Notes under the pieces: generated by a model
Told to the model about the DNA's origin: nothing
What the model saw: only the letters and a program-made list of their open reading frames with translations
Database searches by the model: none
Assembly: GCA_017540225.1 (NCBI GenBank)
Contig: JAFYBM010000233.1
Span: 1 to 34,002 of the forward strand
Source: Oscillospiraceae bacterium
GTDB taxonomy: Bacteria; Bacillota; Clostridia; Oscillospirales; Ruminococcaceae
Direction of reading: 5' to 3'
Length of the DNA: 34,002 nucleotides
In this document: one piece after another, positions 15,733 through 24,230 of the stretch
Layout: every line of letters starts with the position of its first letter
Position numbering within the stretch: position 1 is the stretch's first letter
Position numbers and translations under genes: made by a program

Positions 15733-17433
15733 ATGGATACAAATCAGACAATGCAGTTTTTTCAGCTTCTTGAAGAGCTGATTATCGCAATGACAGAACA
15801 GCGAAAAAACAACATTCCGCAGATCTTTGAGGTTCTGACGGAAATATGCAGGCTGTTCGGATTGTCAAAAGGTGTCACATACTTCTATGAAAATGTCAAT
15901 AACGAGCGGCTCGGCAGAGGCGAGGAGATCGTTGCGTTTGATACCGGCGAAAAGCATCAGCTCGTCAAAAGCGTCCGTATTCTGACAAATGTTATGGCGG
16001 TCGTCTCCTGCAATGCCTACCGGCCGGAGGGCGCACCGCCCCTGACTCCGTTTGAGGATCAGAAGCTCGAGATTGTCATGCGGACCGTGCTGAATCTGGC
16101 CGGTCTCTCCCGTCTGCAAAAAACCATCGAAGCAATGGCCTTCCGCGATGACAAGGGCTACCGGAATATGCGCAGCTTCATGCGTGAGATCGGTATGACC
16201 AATGAGCAGCGGCTGCTCAGCAGCAAGGTTGCGGTCAATTACAATCTCCGGCATTTTTCTCTGGTCAATCAGGAAATTGGACGCAAGGCCGGCGATATTG
16301 CCATGCGCAACCACTATACCGGACTGGAACAGCTCATCGGCAGCAGCGGTACGGTCAGCCGTCTCGGCGGCGATAACTTTGTTGCATTCTTTGAAAAAAG
16401 CCGCACGGATTCTGTTCTGAATTATCTCAATGAAACACCGGTCTGCTATGACATCAATTTCAATAAGCGTATCATGATCGCGTGCAGTGTGGGTGTTTAT
16501 CCGATTCCGGATGATTTTATCCTGCGTGATCCCGGCGAGATCATGGATAAGATCATCGCCGCGCTGATGGCAGCGCGTGTCGGCGGAAAGGAACGTATCG
16601 TATTCTTCAATGAAAAACAACTCGCCAGCAAGGAAAAGGTCATGCGCGTGCAGCAGTATTTTCCGGATGCGCTGCGCAATGAAGAATTCAAGGTGTTCTA
16701 TCAGCCGAAGATCGACATTGAAACCGGTGCGCTCGCCGGCGCCGAGGCGCTGTGCCGCTGGTTCCGCAACGGAAAGATCGTTCCGCCGGTCGAGTTTATT
16801 CCGATTCTGGAGGAGACAACCGAAATCTGCAAGCTCGATTTCTATATGCTGGATCATGTCTGTAAGGATCTTCGCCGCTGGCTTGACGAAGGCCGCAAGG
16901 TCGTCCGCATTTCGGTCAATCTCTCCAGAAAGCACATGATGGATATTGACCTGCTGCAAACGATTCTTGATATCATTGACCGGAACGGTGTTCCGCATCA
17001 GTATATTGAGGTCGAACTGACGGAAACAACAACAGACGTTGAATTCCGTGATCTGAAGCGTGTTGTTCACGGCTTGCAGCAGTCCGGAATCTATACCTCG
17101 GTTGATGATTTCGGAATCGGGTATTCCTCGCTGAACCTGATTCGTGAGATTCCGTGGAATGTCCTCAAAGTTGACAGGAGCTTTCTTCCGGTCGATGAGG
17201 AGGATTCAGAAAGCGTGCGCAGCATCATGTTCAAATATGTTGTTGCGATGGCACGGGAAATGGGACTGGAATGCATTGCAGAGGGCGTAGAAACGCAGGC
17301 ACAGGTCGATATTCTGCGGGAAAACCACTGCGGACTTGCACAGGGCTTCTTCTTTGATAAACCGCTTCCGGTTGAGCTTTTTGAGGAGCGGCTCGGGAAT
17401 TTCATTTATTCCGTTCCGGAATCGGCAGAATAA
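15733..17433 (+). CDS. c-di-GMP phosphodiesterase: GAF-like, degenerate GGDEF, EAL
   Basis: 566 residues, cytoplasmic. An N-terminal GAF-like region (about 25-125) is followed by a GGDEF-fold domain with the altered motif GGDNF (212-216), probably a GTP-binding regulatory domain rather than a cyclase. The EAL domain (about 305-560) keeps the key residues: Glu338 of EAL, Asn396 (SVNLS), Glu431 (ELTET), Asp458-Asp459 (DDFG), Lys479, Glu517 and Glu520 (EGVET) and Gln537 (QGFFF). It should hydrolyse c-di-GMP to pGpG. Its SD (GAGGAG) overlaps the end of the cyclase gene 4 bases upstream, and a strong terminator follows, so synthesis and breakdown are encoded on one bicistronic transcript. Confidence 0.93.
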   Translation: MDTNQTMQFFQLLEELIIAMTEQRKNNIPQIFEVLTEICRLFGLSKGVTYFYENVNNERLGRGEEIVAFDTGEKHQLVKSVRILTNVMAVVSCNAYRPEGAPPLTPFEDQKLEIVMRTVLNLAGLSRLQKTIEAMAFRDDKGYRNMRSFMREIGMTNEQRLLSSKVAVNYNLRHFSLVNQEIGRKAGDIAMRNHYTGLEQLIGSSGTVSRLGGDNFVAFFEKSRTDSVLNYLNETPVCYDINFNKRIMIACSVGVYPIPDDFILRDPGEIMDKIIAALMAARVGGKERIVFFNEKQLASKEKVMRVQQYFPDALRNEEFKVFYQPKIDIETGALAGAEALCRWFRNGKIVPPVEFIPILEETTEICKLDFYMLDHVCKDLRRWLDEGRKVVRISVNLSRKHMMDIDLLQTILDIIDRNGVPHQYIEVELTETTTDVEFRDLKRVVHGLQQSGIYTSVDDFGIGYSSLNLIREIPWNVLKVDRSFLPVDEEDSESVRSIMFKYVVAMAREMGLECIAEGVETQAQVDILRENHCGLAQGFFFDKPLPVELFEERLGNFIYSVPESAE

Positions 17434-17444
17434 CAAACGAATTC

Positions 17445-17480
17445 GCGGGAGGAAAACACCGTTTTTCCTCCCGCATTTTG
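17445..17480 (+). terminator. Rho-independent terminator after the EAL gene
   Basis: GCGGGAGGAAAA and TTTTCCTCCCGC make a perfect 12-bp stem with a 6-base loop, followed by ATTTTG. It closes the cyclase/phosphodiesterase unit. Confidence 0.85.
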
Positions 17481-17568
17481 CTGACCGGCTTCGTGCTGCA
17501 AGCCCTGCGCCTTTGCTCACCTGTTTGCAAAAAAATACCATTGCGCAGATTTTGTAGAGGATTTGGCA

Positions 17569-17597
17569 TTGCTTTCCGGCGCAAAATCCGGTATAAT
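17569..17597 (+). promoter_or_regulatory. Sigma-A promoter of the pectate lyase gene
   Basis: TTGCTT (17569-17574), 17 bases, TATAAT (17592-17597). Among the plus-strand promoters with a full -10 in this window, this one lacks the TGn extension. The leader is about 66 bases and contains the hairpin at 17609-17624. Confidence 0.7.
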
Positions 17598-17608
17598 AAA
17601 GCTCAGAA

Positions 17609-17624
17609 AGGAGCTTCTGCTCCT
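17609..17624 (+). promoter_or_regulatory. Small inverted repeat in the pectate lyase leader
   Basis: AGGAGC TTCT GCTCCT forms a 6-bp hairpin with a 4-base loop close to the predicted transcript start. It might stabilise the mRNA or bind a regulator. The true SD (AGGGAG) lies further downstream, so this AGGAG is not the start site. Confidence 0.45.
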
Positions 17625-17669
17625 GAAAAAAGAAACCGTACAGATTATTTGATTTACAGGGAGAAAAAC

Positions 17670-20078
17670 ATGAAAACAATCAATCAGCTTGCGGCGCTTC
17701 TTTGCAGTGCCGCGCTCGCCGTTACGGCGATTCCGTCTGTATCATCCGGCAATGCCGTATTTGCCGCTGATACCGTTTCTTTCACTGTCGCAGACGGCTG
17801 GTTTGAAACAGCCTATGCCGAATGGGAACCGGTCTCCGGTGCGACCGGCTATCAGGTCTATGCTGACGGCAAACAGATCGACAGCATCCTGATCCGCCAG
17901 TACCGCAGTTTTTACCGCGTTGATATTCCGGGACTCAAGGCCGGCAGCCACACCGTAAAGGTCGTGCCGCTGATCTCCGGCAAGGAGGATGCTTCCAAAG
18001 CAAAGGAGCAGCAGGTTACGGTCAAAGCGCATGACCGTACCGGCTTCGGCTGGGTCAACGGCTCGTCCTCCGGCGCCTACAACGACGACGGTACACTGAA
18101 AACCGGTGCTGTCGTACTCTATGTCACCGAGGAAACAAAAAACACCGTTTCTTTGGATGTTGTCACCGATTCCAAGGGAACAAAAACAAAGCAGACCGGT
18201 ATCCAGAATATCCTGACCGCCTATCAGAAGGGCACCGATTCCCGGCCGCTCTGCATCCGCTGCATCGGCAATATCACCGATCCGGCCGTACTGATGGACG
18301 GCGATCTGCTCATCAAGGGAAGCGGCGCAAGCAAGCGGCTTTCCTGCGGCGTCACGATCGAAGGCATCGGCAGAGATACCGTATTCAACGGCTTCGGCCT
18401 GCGGATCGCAAACTGCTCCGGTGTTGAGATCCGAAACATCGGCTTCATGAACTGCAACAGCGGCGAAGGCGATGATGTCGGCCTGCAGCAGAACAATGAC
18501 CATGTCTGGGTACATAACTGTGATATGTTTTACGGCGATGCCGGCTCGGATGCCGATCAGGCCAAGGGCGACGGCGCACTGGATACCAAAACATCCAGCT
18601 ATATCACCCATACCTACAATCACTTCTGGGACAACGGAAAATGTAATTTGCAGGGCATGAAATCCGAATCGACCGAAAACTATATCACCTACCATCACAA
18701 CTGGTACGATCATTCCGATTCGCGGCATCCGCGCATCCGCACCTGCACCGTTCATATTTATAACAACTATTTTGACGGCAATGCAAAATACGGTGTCGGC
18801 GTAACGATGGGCGCCTCCGCATTTGTAGACAGCAACTATTTCCGCAACTGCCCGAAGCCGATGATGAGCTCCATGCAGGGTACGGACGCACAGGGAGACG
18901 GAACATTCTCCGGCGAGACCGGCGGCATCATCAAGGCCTATAATAATATCATGGTCGATGCCAAGAGCTATATCACCTATCAGGACAACAATCAGAGCTT
19001 CGATGCCTATGAGGCCGGCAATGCGAAGGATACTGTTCCGGCATCCGTCAAAACGCTTTCCGGCGGCACGGCATACAATAATTTCGACACCTCTGCTATC
19101 ATGTATTCCTACAAGGCCGATGCGCCTGCCGATGTTCCGGCAATCGTGACTGCCGGTGCAGGGCGCGTGCAGGGCGGCGATTTCAAGTGGCAGTTCAACA
19201 ATGCGGTTGACGATGCAAGCTATTCGGTCAACACCGCGCTGAAATCCGCACTTGTCAATTATAAATCGGAGATCGTGGCAATCGGCAGCGGTTCCTATGT
19301 AGCACCGACTGAGCCTGCCGAAACAGAGCCGGCACAGCCTGCCGTCACAACGGCACCGCAGCCTGAAATCACGGCAGCGCCGCAGGTCACGACCGCTGCA
19401 CCGTTTATCCAGATTCTTCCCGCTTCTGAATTTAATCACAACTTCACCGAAAACGGTCTCAGCAGCAATTTCTATCAGATCTCCGGCAACCTTTCGACCT
19501 CCAAGGGAACGGCAAGCTATCGCGGCATGACGCTGACGCAGTGCCTGAAAATGGAATCCGCGACCTCGATCGGCTTCAATGCACCGGCTGACGGCGTGAT
19601 GACGCTGGTATTCGGGGAGGCAGCCGGAAGCGTAAAGCTGGACGGTCAGAAGCACATCGCATCGGACGGTATTCTGACCTTGCAGATCTCTGCCGGCGCA
19701 CACAGCCTGACCAAGGCGGATTCCTGCAATCTGTTCTATATGGCACTTGCCTGCATGATAGAGCCGCAGCAGACCGAACAGCCTGCGGAAACAACTCTGC
19801 CTGCGCAGGCGGAGACAACCGTGCAGCCGCAGACAACGACAGTTCCGGAAACAACCGTCTCAGAAACAAAACCGGTCATCTCAGCGCTTGCAGGCGATGT
19901 GGATGAATCCGGCGAGGTTGATGTTTCGGATGCTGTGATTCTTGCACGCTTTGCAACCGGCGATCCCTCTGTCCGGATTACCGATAACGGCCTTGTGAAC
20001 GCTGACTGTGACGGCATTGCAGGACTGAATTCATTTGATGTGATCCATATTCTGCGCATTATCACAGGATTGGTCTGA
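17670..20078 (+). CDS. Secreted pectate lyase (PL1) with FN3-like, beta-module and C-terminal dockerin
   Basis: 802 residues. The signal peptide ends near 32 (NAVFA). An FN3-like domain (about 35-118) precedes a PL1 right-handed beta-helix (about 125-540). Diagnostic text is HVWVHNCDMFYGD (278-290), DGALDTK (301-307), YHHNWYD (341-347) and the catalytic-arginine block RHPRIR (352-357). It should cleave polygalacturonate by beta-elimination, using calcium. A Thr/Pro linker leads to an unassigned beta-rich module (about 585-695) that may bind carbohydrate. A second linker leads to a dockerin (about 741-802); its first calcium loop (DVDESGEVDVSD) is canonical and its second (DCDGIAGLNSFD) is altered at position 5. 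The dockerin implies assembly into a cellulosome. The ATG at 17670 has an AGGGAG SD; the upstream open frame has no start signals. Confidence 0.95.
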   Translation: MKTINQLAALLCSAALAVTAIPSVSSGNAVFAADTVSFTVADGWFETAYAEWEPVSGATGYQVYADGKQIDSILIRQYRSFYRVDIPGLKAGSHTVKVVPLISGKEDASKAKEQQVTVKAHDRTGFGWVNGSSSGAYNDDGTLKTGAVVLYVTEETKNTVSLDVVTDSKGTKTKQTGIQNILTAYQKGTDSRPLCIRCIGNITDPAVLMDGDLLIKGSGASKRLSCGVTIEGIGRDTVFNGFGLRIANCSGVEIRNIGFMNCNSGEGDDVGLQQNNDHVWVHNCDMFYGDAGSDADQAKGDGALDTKTSSYITHTYNHFWDNGKCNLQGMKSESTENYITYHHNWYDHSDSRHPRIRTCTVHIYNNYFDGNAKYGVGVTMGASAFVDSNYFRNCPKPMMSSMQGTDAQGDGTFSGETGGIIKAYNNIMVDAKSYITYQDNNQSFDAYEAGNAKDTVPASVKTLSGGTAYNNFDTSAIMYSYKADAPADVPAIVTAGAGRVQGGDFKWQFNNAVDDASYSVNTALKSALVNYKSEIVAIGSGSYVAPTEPAETEPAQPAVTTAPQPEITAAPQVTTAAPFIQILPASEFNHNFTENGLSSNFYQISGNLSTSKGTASYRGMTLTQCLKMESATSIGFNAPADGVMTLVFGEAAGSVKLDGQKHIASDGILTLQISAGAHSLTKADSCNLFYMALACMIEPQQTEQPAETTLPAQAETTVQPQTTTVPETTVSETKPVISALAGDVDESGEVDVSDAVILARFATGDPSVRITDNGLVNADCDGIAGLNSFDVIHILRIITGLV

Positions 20079-20086
20079 TAATTGAC

Positions 20087-20128
20087 ACTGAGGCACCGTC
20101 CGGTCATCAGATCGGGCGGTGCCTCAGT
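20087..20128 (+). terminator. Long hairpin after the pectate lyase gene
   Basis: ACTGAGGCACCG and CGGTGCCTCAGT form a perfect 12-bp stem around an 18-base loop, starting 8 bases after the stop codon. There is no T tract after it, so termination may be weak or factor-assisted; it may also protect the mRNA 3' end. Confidence 0.6.
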
Positions 20129-20179
20129 CCGTCAGAATCGAATGTGCATATACGCTCATTGCCGCAAAGGCGGTGCGGG

Positions 20180-20208
20180 TTGACAATCAGACAGGTTTGT
20201 GATACAAT
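20180..20208 (+). promoter_or_regulatory. Sigma-A promoter of the phosphofructokinase gene
   Basis: TTGACA (20180-20185), 17 bases, TACAAT (20203-20208) with TGA before the -10. The leader is about 32 bases. Confidence 0.8.
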
Positions 20209-20246
20209 AGATAAGCAACGATAACACCTTGCGGGAGGAAAAATGC

Positions 20247-21461
20247 ATGAACATTGCAGTAGCACAATCAGGCGGCCCGACCTGCGCAATCAATGCTTCT
20301 TTGGTCGGCGTTTTCAAGGAATCGCTCAAAGAACCGGATATTGATGCGATCTTCGGCTCCGTCAACGGCATTGAAGGACTGATCCAGAACCACATGATCG
20401 ACCTGAAAACACTGATCTTCACAAACGACGACATGGAGCTGCTTCGTCAGACACCCTCAACGGTGCTCGGCTCCTGCCGCTACAAGCTGCCGGATTGGCA
20501 CGAGGATGCAAGCGTTTACGAGCAGATCCTCAAAACACTGGAGCAGCGGCAGATCGGTGCTTTTTTCTATATCGGCGGCAACGATTCGATGGACACCGTG
20601 CAAAAGCTCTCCGCCTTTCTTGCGGAGCGCGGCAGTGACATCCGCATCATCGGCATCCCGAAAACAATCGACAACGATCTATGTGTCACCGACCACACAC
20701 CGGGCTTCGGCTCTGCGGCAAAGTATGTTGCTGCAACACTGCACGAGATCATCCGCGACAGCTCCGTTTACAGTATCCCGTCCGTCACGATTGTTGAGAT
20801 CATGGGACGGCACGCGGGCTGGCTGACGGCTTCCTCTGCGGTACTCCATCAGCTCGGCGAGGCTGCGCCGCATCTGATCTATGTGCCGGAATCTGATTTC
20901 TCACTGGATAAATTTTTCCGCGATGTGCGGCAGGAAATGGCAAAACACAAGGCTGTGATCGTTGCCGTATCCGAGGGCATTGAGGTACCGGAGGGCGTGC
21001 AGTCCGGTGTTGTCGATAATTTCGGACACAAATACCTTTCCGGCATCGGCAGCTATCTTGAACGGGCTGTCCGCGAGGAGATCGGCTGCAAGGTACGCTC
21101 TATTGAGCTGAATGTCATGCAGCGCTGCTCCTCACATCTCTGCTCCCGCACAGATATTGATGAATCCGAGGCAATCGGTGCAGCAGGCGTGCGCTGTGCG
21201 CTGCGCGGCGAAACCGGTAAGGTCATGGTTTTCCGCCGGCTGAATGATATGCCCTACACAGTCACGATTGAAACGGCAGAGGCCGCTCTCTGCGCGAACC
21301 GTGAAAAGCTGCTGCCGAAAGAATATATCAATGCAGCCGGAAACAATATCACCGATGAAGCACTGCGGTATTTCATGCCGCTGATTCAGGGAGAGCTGAC
21401 AATCCAGATGCATCACGGTGTGCCGGCGCATTTTATGATTCAGGAATCCCTGCTGAAATAA
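20247..21461 (+). CDS. 6-phosphofructokinase, pyrophosphate-dependent type
   Basis: 404 residues, cytoplasmic. It carries GGPTCAINA at the N-terminus, GGNDS at 110-114, PKTIDND at 138-144 and EIMGRHAGW. Position 113 is Asp and position 139 is Lys, where ATP-using enzymes such as E. coli PfkA have Gly at both. That pair is the known marker of pyrophosphate-dependent enzymes, so the likely reaction is reversible phosphorylation of fructose 6-phosphate by PPi. The ATG at 20247 has a GGGAGG SD 8 bases away; an in-frame TTG at 20229 lies upstream of that SD and is rejected. The 3' end overlaps the convergent tatD gene by 29 bases. Confidence 0.9.
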   Translation: MNIAVAQSGGPTCAINASLVGVFKESLKEPDIDAIFGSVNGIEGLIQNHMIDLKTLIFTNDDMELLRQTPSTVLGSCRYKLPDWHEDASVYEQILKTLEQRQIGAFFYIGGNDSMDTVQKLSAFLAERGSDIRIIGIPKTIDNDLCVTDHTPGFGSAAKYVAATLHEIIRDSSVYSIPSVTIVEIMGRHAGWLTASSAVLHQLGEAAPHLIYVPESDFSLDKFFRDVRQEMAKHKAVIVAVSEGIEVPEGVQSGVVDNFGHKYLSGIGSYLERAVREEIGCKVRSIELNVMQRCSSHLCSRTDIDESEAIGAAGVRCALRGETGKVMVFRRLNDMPYTVTIETAEAALCANREKLLPKEYINAAGNNITDEALRYFMPLIQGELTIQMHHGVPAHFMIQESLLK

Positions 21462-22260
21462 TTTCTGCCGGATCCGCACAGACCTTTTCACAGCGGAACA
21501 GCCGGATTGCGTTCTGTGCCGTAATACGGCAGATTTCTGCGCGGGAGATGCCCTTTTCCCGTGCCATGACGGCGGCTGTTTCCGCAATCATCGTACTGTC
21601 GCAGCGCCTGCCGCGGAAAGGAACCGGTGCCAGATAAGGACAATCCGTTTCCAGCAGCAGCCGGTCAGTCGGCGCAAACCGGATCACCTCCAGCGGTTTC
21701 CGCGCATTTTTGAATGTAATAACACCGTTGAAGCCGAGATACAGTCCCATTTGCAGCACCTCACGCGCTGTTTCAACCGAGCCGGAAAAGCAGTGCATCA
21801 CACCGGAAAGCGGCGCAAACTCCCGCAGAATTGTCAGCATATCACCGGTCGCCTCACGGCAGTGCAGGATAACCGGCAGAGAAAGCGCCTGCGCAAGTGC
21901 GAGCTGCTCCCGCAGAATCCGCTGCTGCACTGCCTTGTCATAGCCTTCATAATGATAATCCAGCCCGATTTCACCGATCGCCCGCACACACGGATGTGCT
22001 GCCATTTTCCGCAGCTGCTCCGAATAGCCGTCAGGCGGCGCGGGGCATTCCGGATGCACTCCGACGGCTGCACTGAGCAGCGACGGATACCGTTCCGCAA
22101 GCGCGGCAGCCGCCGCTGAATCCGCAAGCTGTGTGCCGCAGACGATGCAGTGCATTACGCCTTCCTGCGGCAGCTTTTCCAGCAGCGCTTCACGGTCTGT
22201 ATCAAATGCTGAATCGGTATAGTGCGCATGACTATCGAAGATTAACAAATTCTCATCCAT
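21433..22260 (-). CDS. TatD family metal-dependent deoxyribonuclease
   Basis: 275 residues with the TatD amidohydrolase fold. Metal ligands are visible as HAH (11-13), Glu in GEIGLDYHY, His in LHCREA, His in MHCFSG and Asp in LETDCPYL. The family hydrolyses DNA 3' ends or removes D-Tyr from related substrates; it is cytoplasmic. The ATG at 22260 has a strong SD (AAAGGAG, 9 bases). An in-frame ATG at 22320 lies upstream of that SD and probably within the promoter. The last residues are encoded opposite the end of the phosphofructokinase gene. Confidence 0.92.
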   Translation of the reverse strand: MDENLLIFDSHAHYTDSAFDTDREALLEKLPQEGVMHCIVCGTQLADSAAAAALAERYPSLLSAAVGVHPECPAPPDGYSEQLRKMAAHPCVRAIGEIGLDYHYEGYDKAVQQRILREQLALAQALSLPVILHCREATGDMLTILREFAPLSGVMHCFSGSVETAREVLQMGLYLGFNGVITFKNARKPLEVIRFAPTDRLLLETDCPYLAPVPFRGRRCDSTMIAETAAVMAREKGISRAEICRITAQNAIRLFRCEKVCADPAEIISAGIPES

Positions 22261-22303
22261 TTTGGGAAACTCCTTTGCGCGGTTCATAACTTGTTCACGA
22301 AAT

Positions 22304-22332
22304 ATTGAAAAAATATGCATTCACTTTCACAA
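22304..22332 (-). promoter_or_regulatory. Possible promoter of tatD
   Basis: On the minus strand TTGTGA (22327-22332) and TTCAAT (22304-22309) lie 17 bases apart. Each matches four of six consensus bases and there is no TGn element, so this is a weak candidate. Confidence 0.35.
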
Positions 22333-22338
22333 AATATG

Positions 22339-22347
22339 TGCTATAAT
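22339..22347 (+). promoter_or_regulatory. Extended -10 promoter facing a short transcript
   Basis: TGC plus TATAAT (22342-22347). The -35 is poor (TTCACT at 22320-22325, 16-base spacer). A terminator hairpin begins only about 35 bases after the predicted start near 22354, before any coding gene. Confidence 0.5.
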
Positions 22348-22353
22348 ATGCTT

Positions 22354-22430
22354 GTAAACATGATAAATAATACCTCTCTACTTCTTCCCGAAAACGCGGC
22401 TGATCTGGATCAGCCGCGTTTTCGACGTTT
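22354..22430 (+). ncRNA. Candidate small RNA, about 75 nt, between tatD and the alpha-galactosidase gene
   Basis: An extended -10 at 22342-22347 is followed by an A/T-rich start, a pyrimidine-rich unpaired stretch (ACCTCTC, then CTTCTTCCCG, about 22374-22390) and a perfect terminator stem. No open frame with an SD is present. C/U-rich single strands next to a terminator are typical of small RNAs that pair with SD regions in Firmicutes. It may instead be only a leader or a boundary element. Confidence 0.35.
22389..22424. terminator. Strong bidirectional hairpin terminator
   Basis: CGAAAACGCGGCTG and its complement CAGCCGCGTTTTCG form a perfect 14-bp stem with an 8-base loop; the T runs are GTTTTCGACGTTTT. 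Because no gene enters it from the plus side, it points to a short upstream transcript or to insulation of the divergent genes. A second T tract of seven lies at 22452-22458. Confidence 0.7.
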
Positions 22431-22469
22431 TACGGCAAGTGCCGGAAAGGCTTTTTTTCGCTGCACCCA

Positions 22470-22505
22470 TTGAATTATTTGCTGCAACATGATATAATTA
22501 TATCA
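22470..22505 (+). promoter_or_regulatory. Promoter of the alpha-galactosidase gene with an overlapping palindrome
   Basis: TTGAAT (22470-22475), 17 bases, TATAAT (22493-22498) with TGA in front. A perfect 16-bp palindrome, TGATATAATTATATCA (22490-22505), covers the whole -10. A repressor bound there would block the polymerase; sugar-responsive control would fit but is inferred. Confidence 0.7.
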
Positions 22506-22560
22506 CAGCATCCCCCTTTTTGCAAGTGACAACCGACTGTATGAAAAGGAGTCAGAGCTT

Positions 22561-24198
22561 ATGAAAGAAGTGAATTGCATCCGGCTGAGCTACAAACAAA
22601 ACGGCAAGCCCTTCAGGCTGATGACTGACGGCTCTGCCGCACAAACGGACAGTGTGCGCTTTTCTGCCGATTGGGACGGCACTCGCCTGACGCTCCGCGT
22701 TCATGCGGAAACGGAAATTGAGCTGCTTGCATTCGGTGCAGATTTTTTGCATGATTTCACGGAGGATGCGCGCATTTTTCTCAACGGCTACCAGTCATGG
22801 ACGGACAGCACCGAGCACACAATCCATGACAAAATGCGCGGGCTTGACCACATTCCGGATAAGATCACGGAAAAATATGCATTCACGCAGTACGGCGATT
22901 ACGGCTTTCAGCCCTATTACAATGAAGCCGGCAGACTGCACGGCTGGACATACGGATATATCCGCCGCGGAACGGAATACCTGCTGATCGGTGCGCTGAA
23001 TGACGAAAACGGCTTCACCTGCATCGAAACAGATACCGAAAACAGCCTGATCGGGCTGCACAAGGATTGCGCGGGGCTGCACATGGCCGGCGATTATACA
23101 ATGGAAATTATCGTTCTGCGCGGCACCGAAAAAGAAGTCTTTGACGGTTATTTCCGCGCACTCGGCATTCCGCCCGTGACCGCGCAGCCTCTTTTCGGAT
23201 ATACAAGCTGGTATCGGCATTATCAGAATATTGATGAGCAAAAGCTCCTCAATGATCTGCTCGGCCTGCACGGACTGGATTACAGAGCGGATGTATTTCA
23301 GGTCGATGACGGCTGGGAAACTGCCGTCGGTGACTGGCTCTCTGCGGATCCCGAAAAGTTCCCGAACGGAATGCAGAATATCGCCGATGCGATTCATGCG
23401 GCCGGACACCACGCCGGAATCTGGCTCGCACCGTTTGTGTGTGAGGAAAAATCCGCCGTTTTCCGCGAGCATAAGGACTGGCTCTGCACCGGAGAAAACG
23501 GCGAATACATCAAGGGCGGCTCCAATTGGAGCGGCTTCTATGCACTCGATCTTTACAATGAGGATGTACGGGCATATCTGCGCGAGGTGTTCGATACGGT
23601 CATCCGCACATGGGGCTTTCAGCTCCTGAAGCTGGATTTCCTCTATGCAGTCTGCATTCAGCCGCGGCCGGACAAGACCCGCGGCCGGATCATGGCGGAT
23701 GCAATGGATTTCCTGCGGGAAATCACGCAGGGCGCACAGATTCTCGGCTGCGGCGTACCGCTGGGCAGCGCCTTCGGCAAGGTTGATTACTGCCGGATCG
23801 GCTGCGATGTATCCCTCGACTGGGACGACAAGGCCTATATGCGCGTCATGCACCGCGAGCGCATCAGCACCAAACGTTCCGTGCTCAATTCCGTATTCCG
23901 GCGGCAGCTTGACGGCAGAGCCTTCGGCAATGATCCGGATGTCTTTCTGCTGCGCGGACAGGATGTTGTCATGCGTGCGGCGCAGAAACAGTGTCTTGCG
24001 GAAATCAATGCGCTGACCGGAAGCGTACTCTTTACCTCAGACGACTGCGCGATGTATAACGACAATCAGGAAATGATGCTGCGCCGGCTGATGCGGATGC
24101 GGGAGGCCGAACTGCTCTCGGCCGAGCTTGCAGGCGATGTCCTGACAATCCGCTTCCGGCGTGATAATAAGGAATATGTAAAACAATATGCGCTGTAA
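22561..24198 (+). CDS. Alpha-galactosidase, GH36 family, intracellular
   Basis: 545 residues, no signal peptide. An N-terminal beta domain (about 1-200; NGYQSWTD at 75-82) precedes a TIM barrel with FQVDDGWE (246-253), the nucleophile Asp359 in LLKLDF, and the acid/base Asp416 in CRIGCDVSLDW. These are the GH36/clan D landmarks; enzymes of this group release alpha-galactose from raffinose-type sugars or galactomannan oligosaccharides. It is shorter than the 700-residue GH36 enzymes and lacks a large N-terminal supersandwich. The SD (AAAAGGAG) is well placed. It is monocistronic, with its own promoter and palindrome; the CarD-like gene after it has a separate promoter. Confidence 0.88.
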   Translation: MKEVNCIRLSYKQNGKPFRLMTDGSAAQTDSVRFSADWDGTRLTLRVHAETEIELLAFGADFLHDFTEDARIFLNGYQSWTDSTEHTIHDKMRGLDHIPDKITEKYAFTQYGDYGFQPYYNEAGRLHGWTYGYIRRGTEYLLIGALNDENGFTCIETDTENSLIGLHKDCAGLHMAGDYTMEIIVLRGTEKEVFDGYFRALGIPPVTAQPLFGYTSWYRHYQNIDEQKLLNDLLGLHGLDYRADVFQVDDGWETAVGDWLSADPEKFPNGMQNIADAIHAAGHHAGIWLAPFVCEEKSAVFREHKDWLCTGENGEYIKGGSNWSGFYALDLYNEDVRAYLREVFDTVIRTWGFQLLKLDFLYAVCIQPRPDKTRGRIMADAMDFLREITQGAQILGCGVPLGSAFGKVDYCRIGCDVSLDWDDKAYMRVMHRERISTKRSVLNSVFRRQLDGRAFGNDPDVFLLRGQDVVMRAAQKQCLAEINALTGSVLFTSDDCAMYNDNQEMMLRRLMRMREAELLSAELAGDVLTIRFRRDNKEYVKQYAL

Positions 24199-24230
24199 TC
24201 AGATTGCGTGAATTTTGTTGAAATTGTCTC

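Noticed and set aside
17742..19703. 653-codon open frame on the minus strand opposite the pectate lyase gene
   Set aside because: It has no start signals or recognisable domains and mirrors the strongly supported lyase; long antisense frames are common at this base composition.
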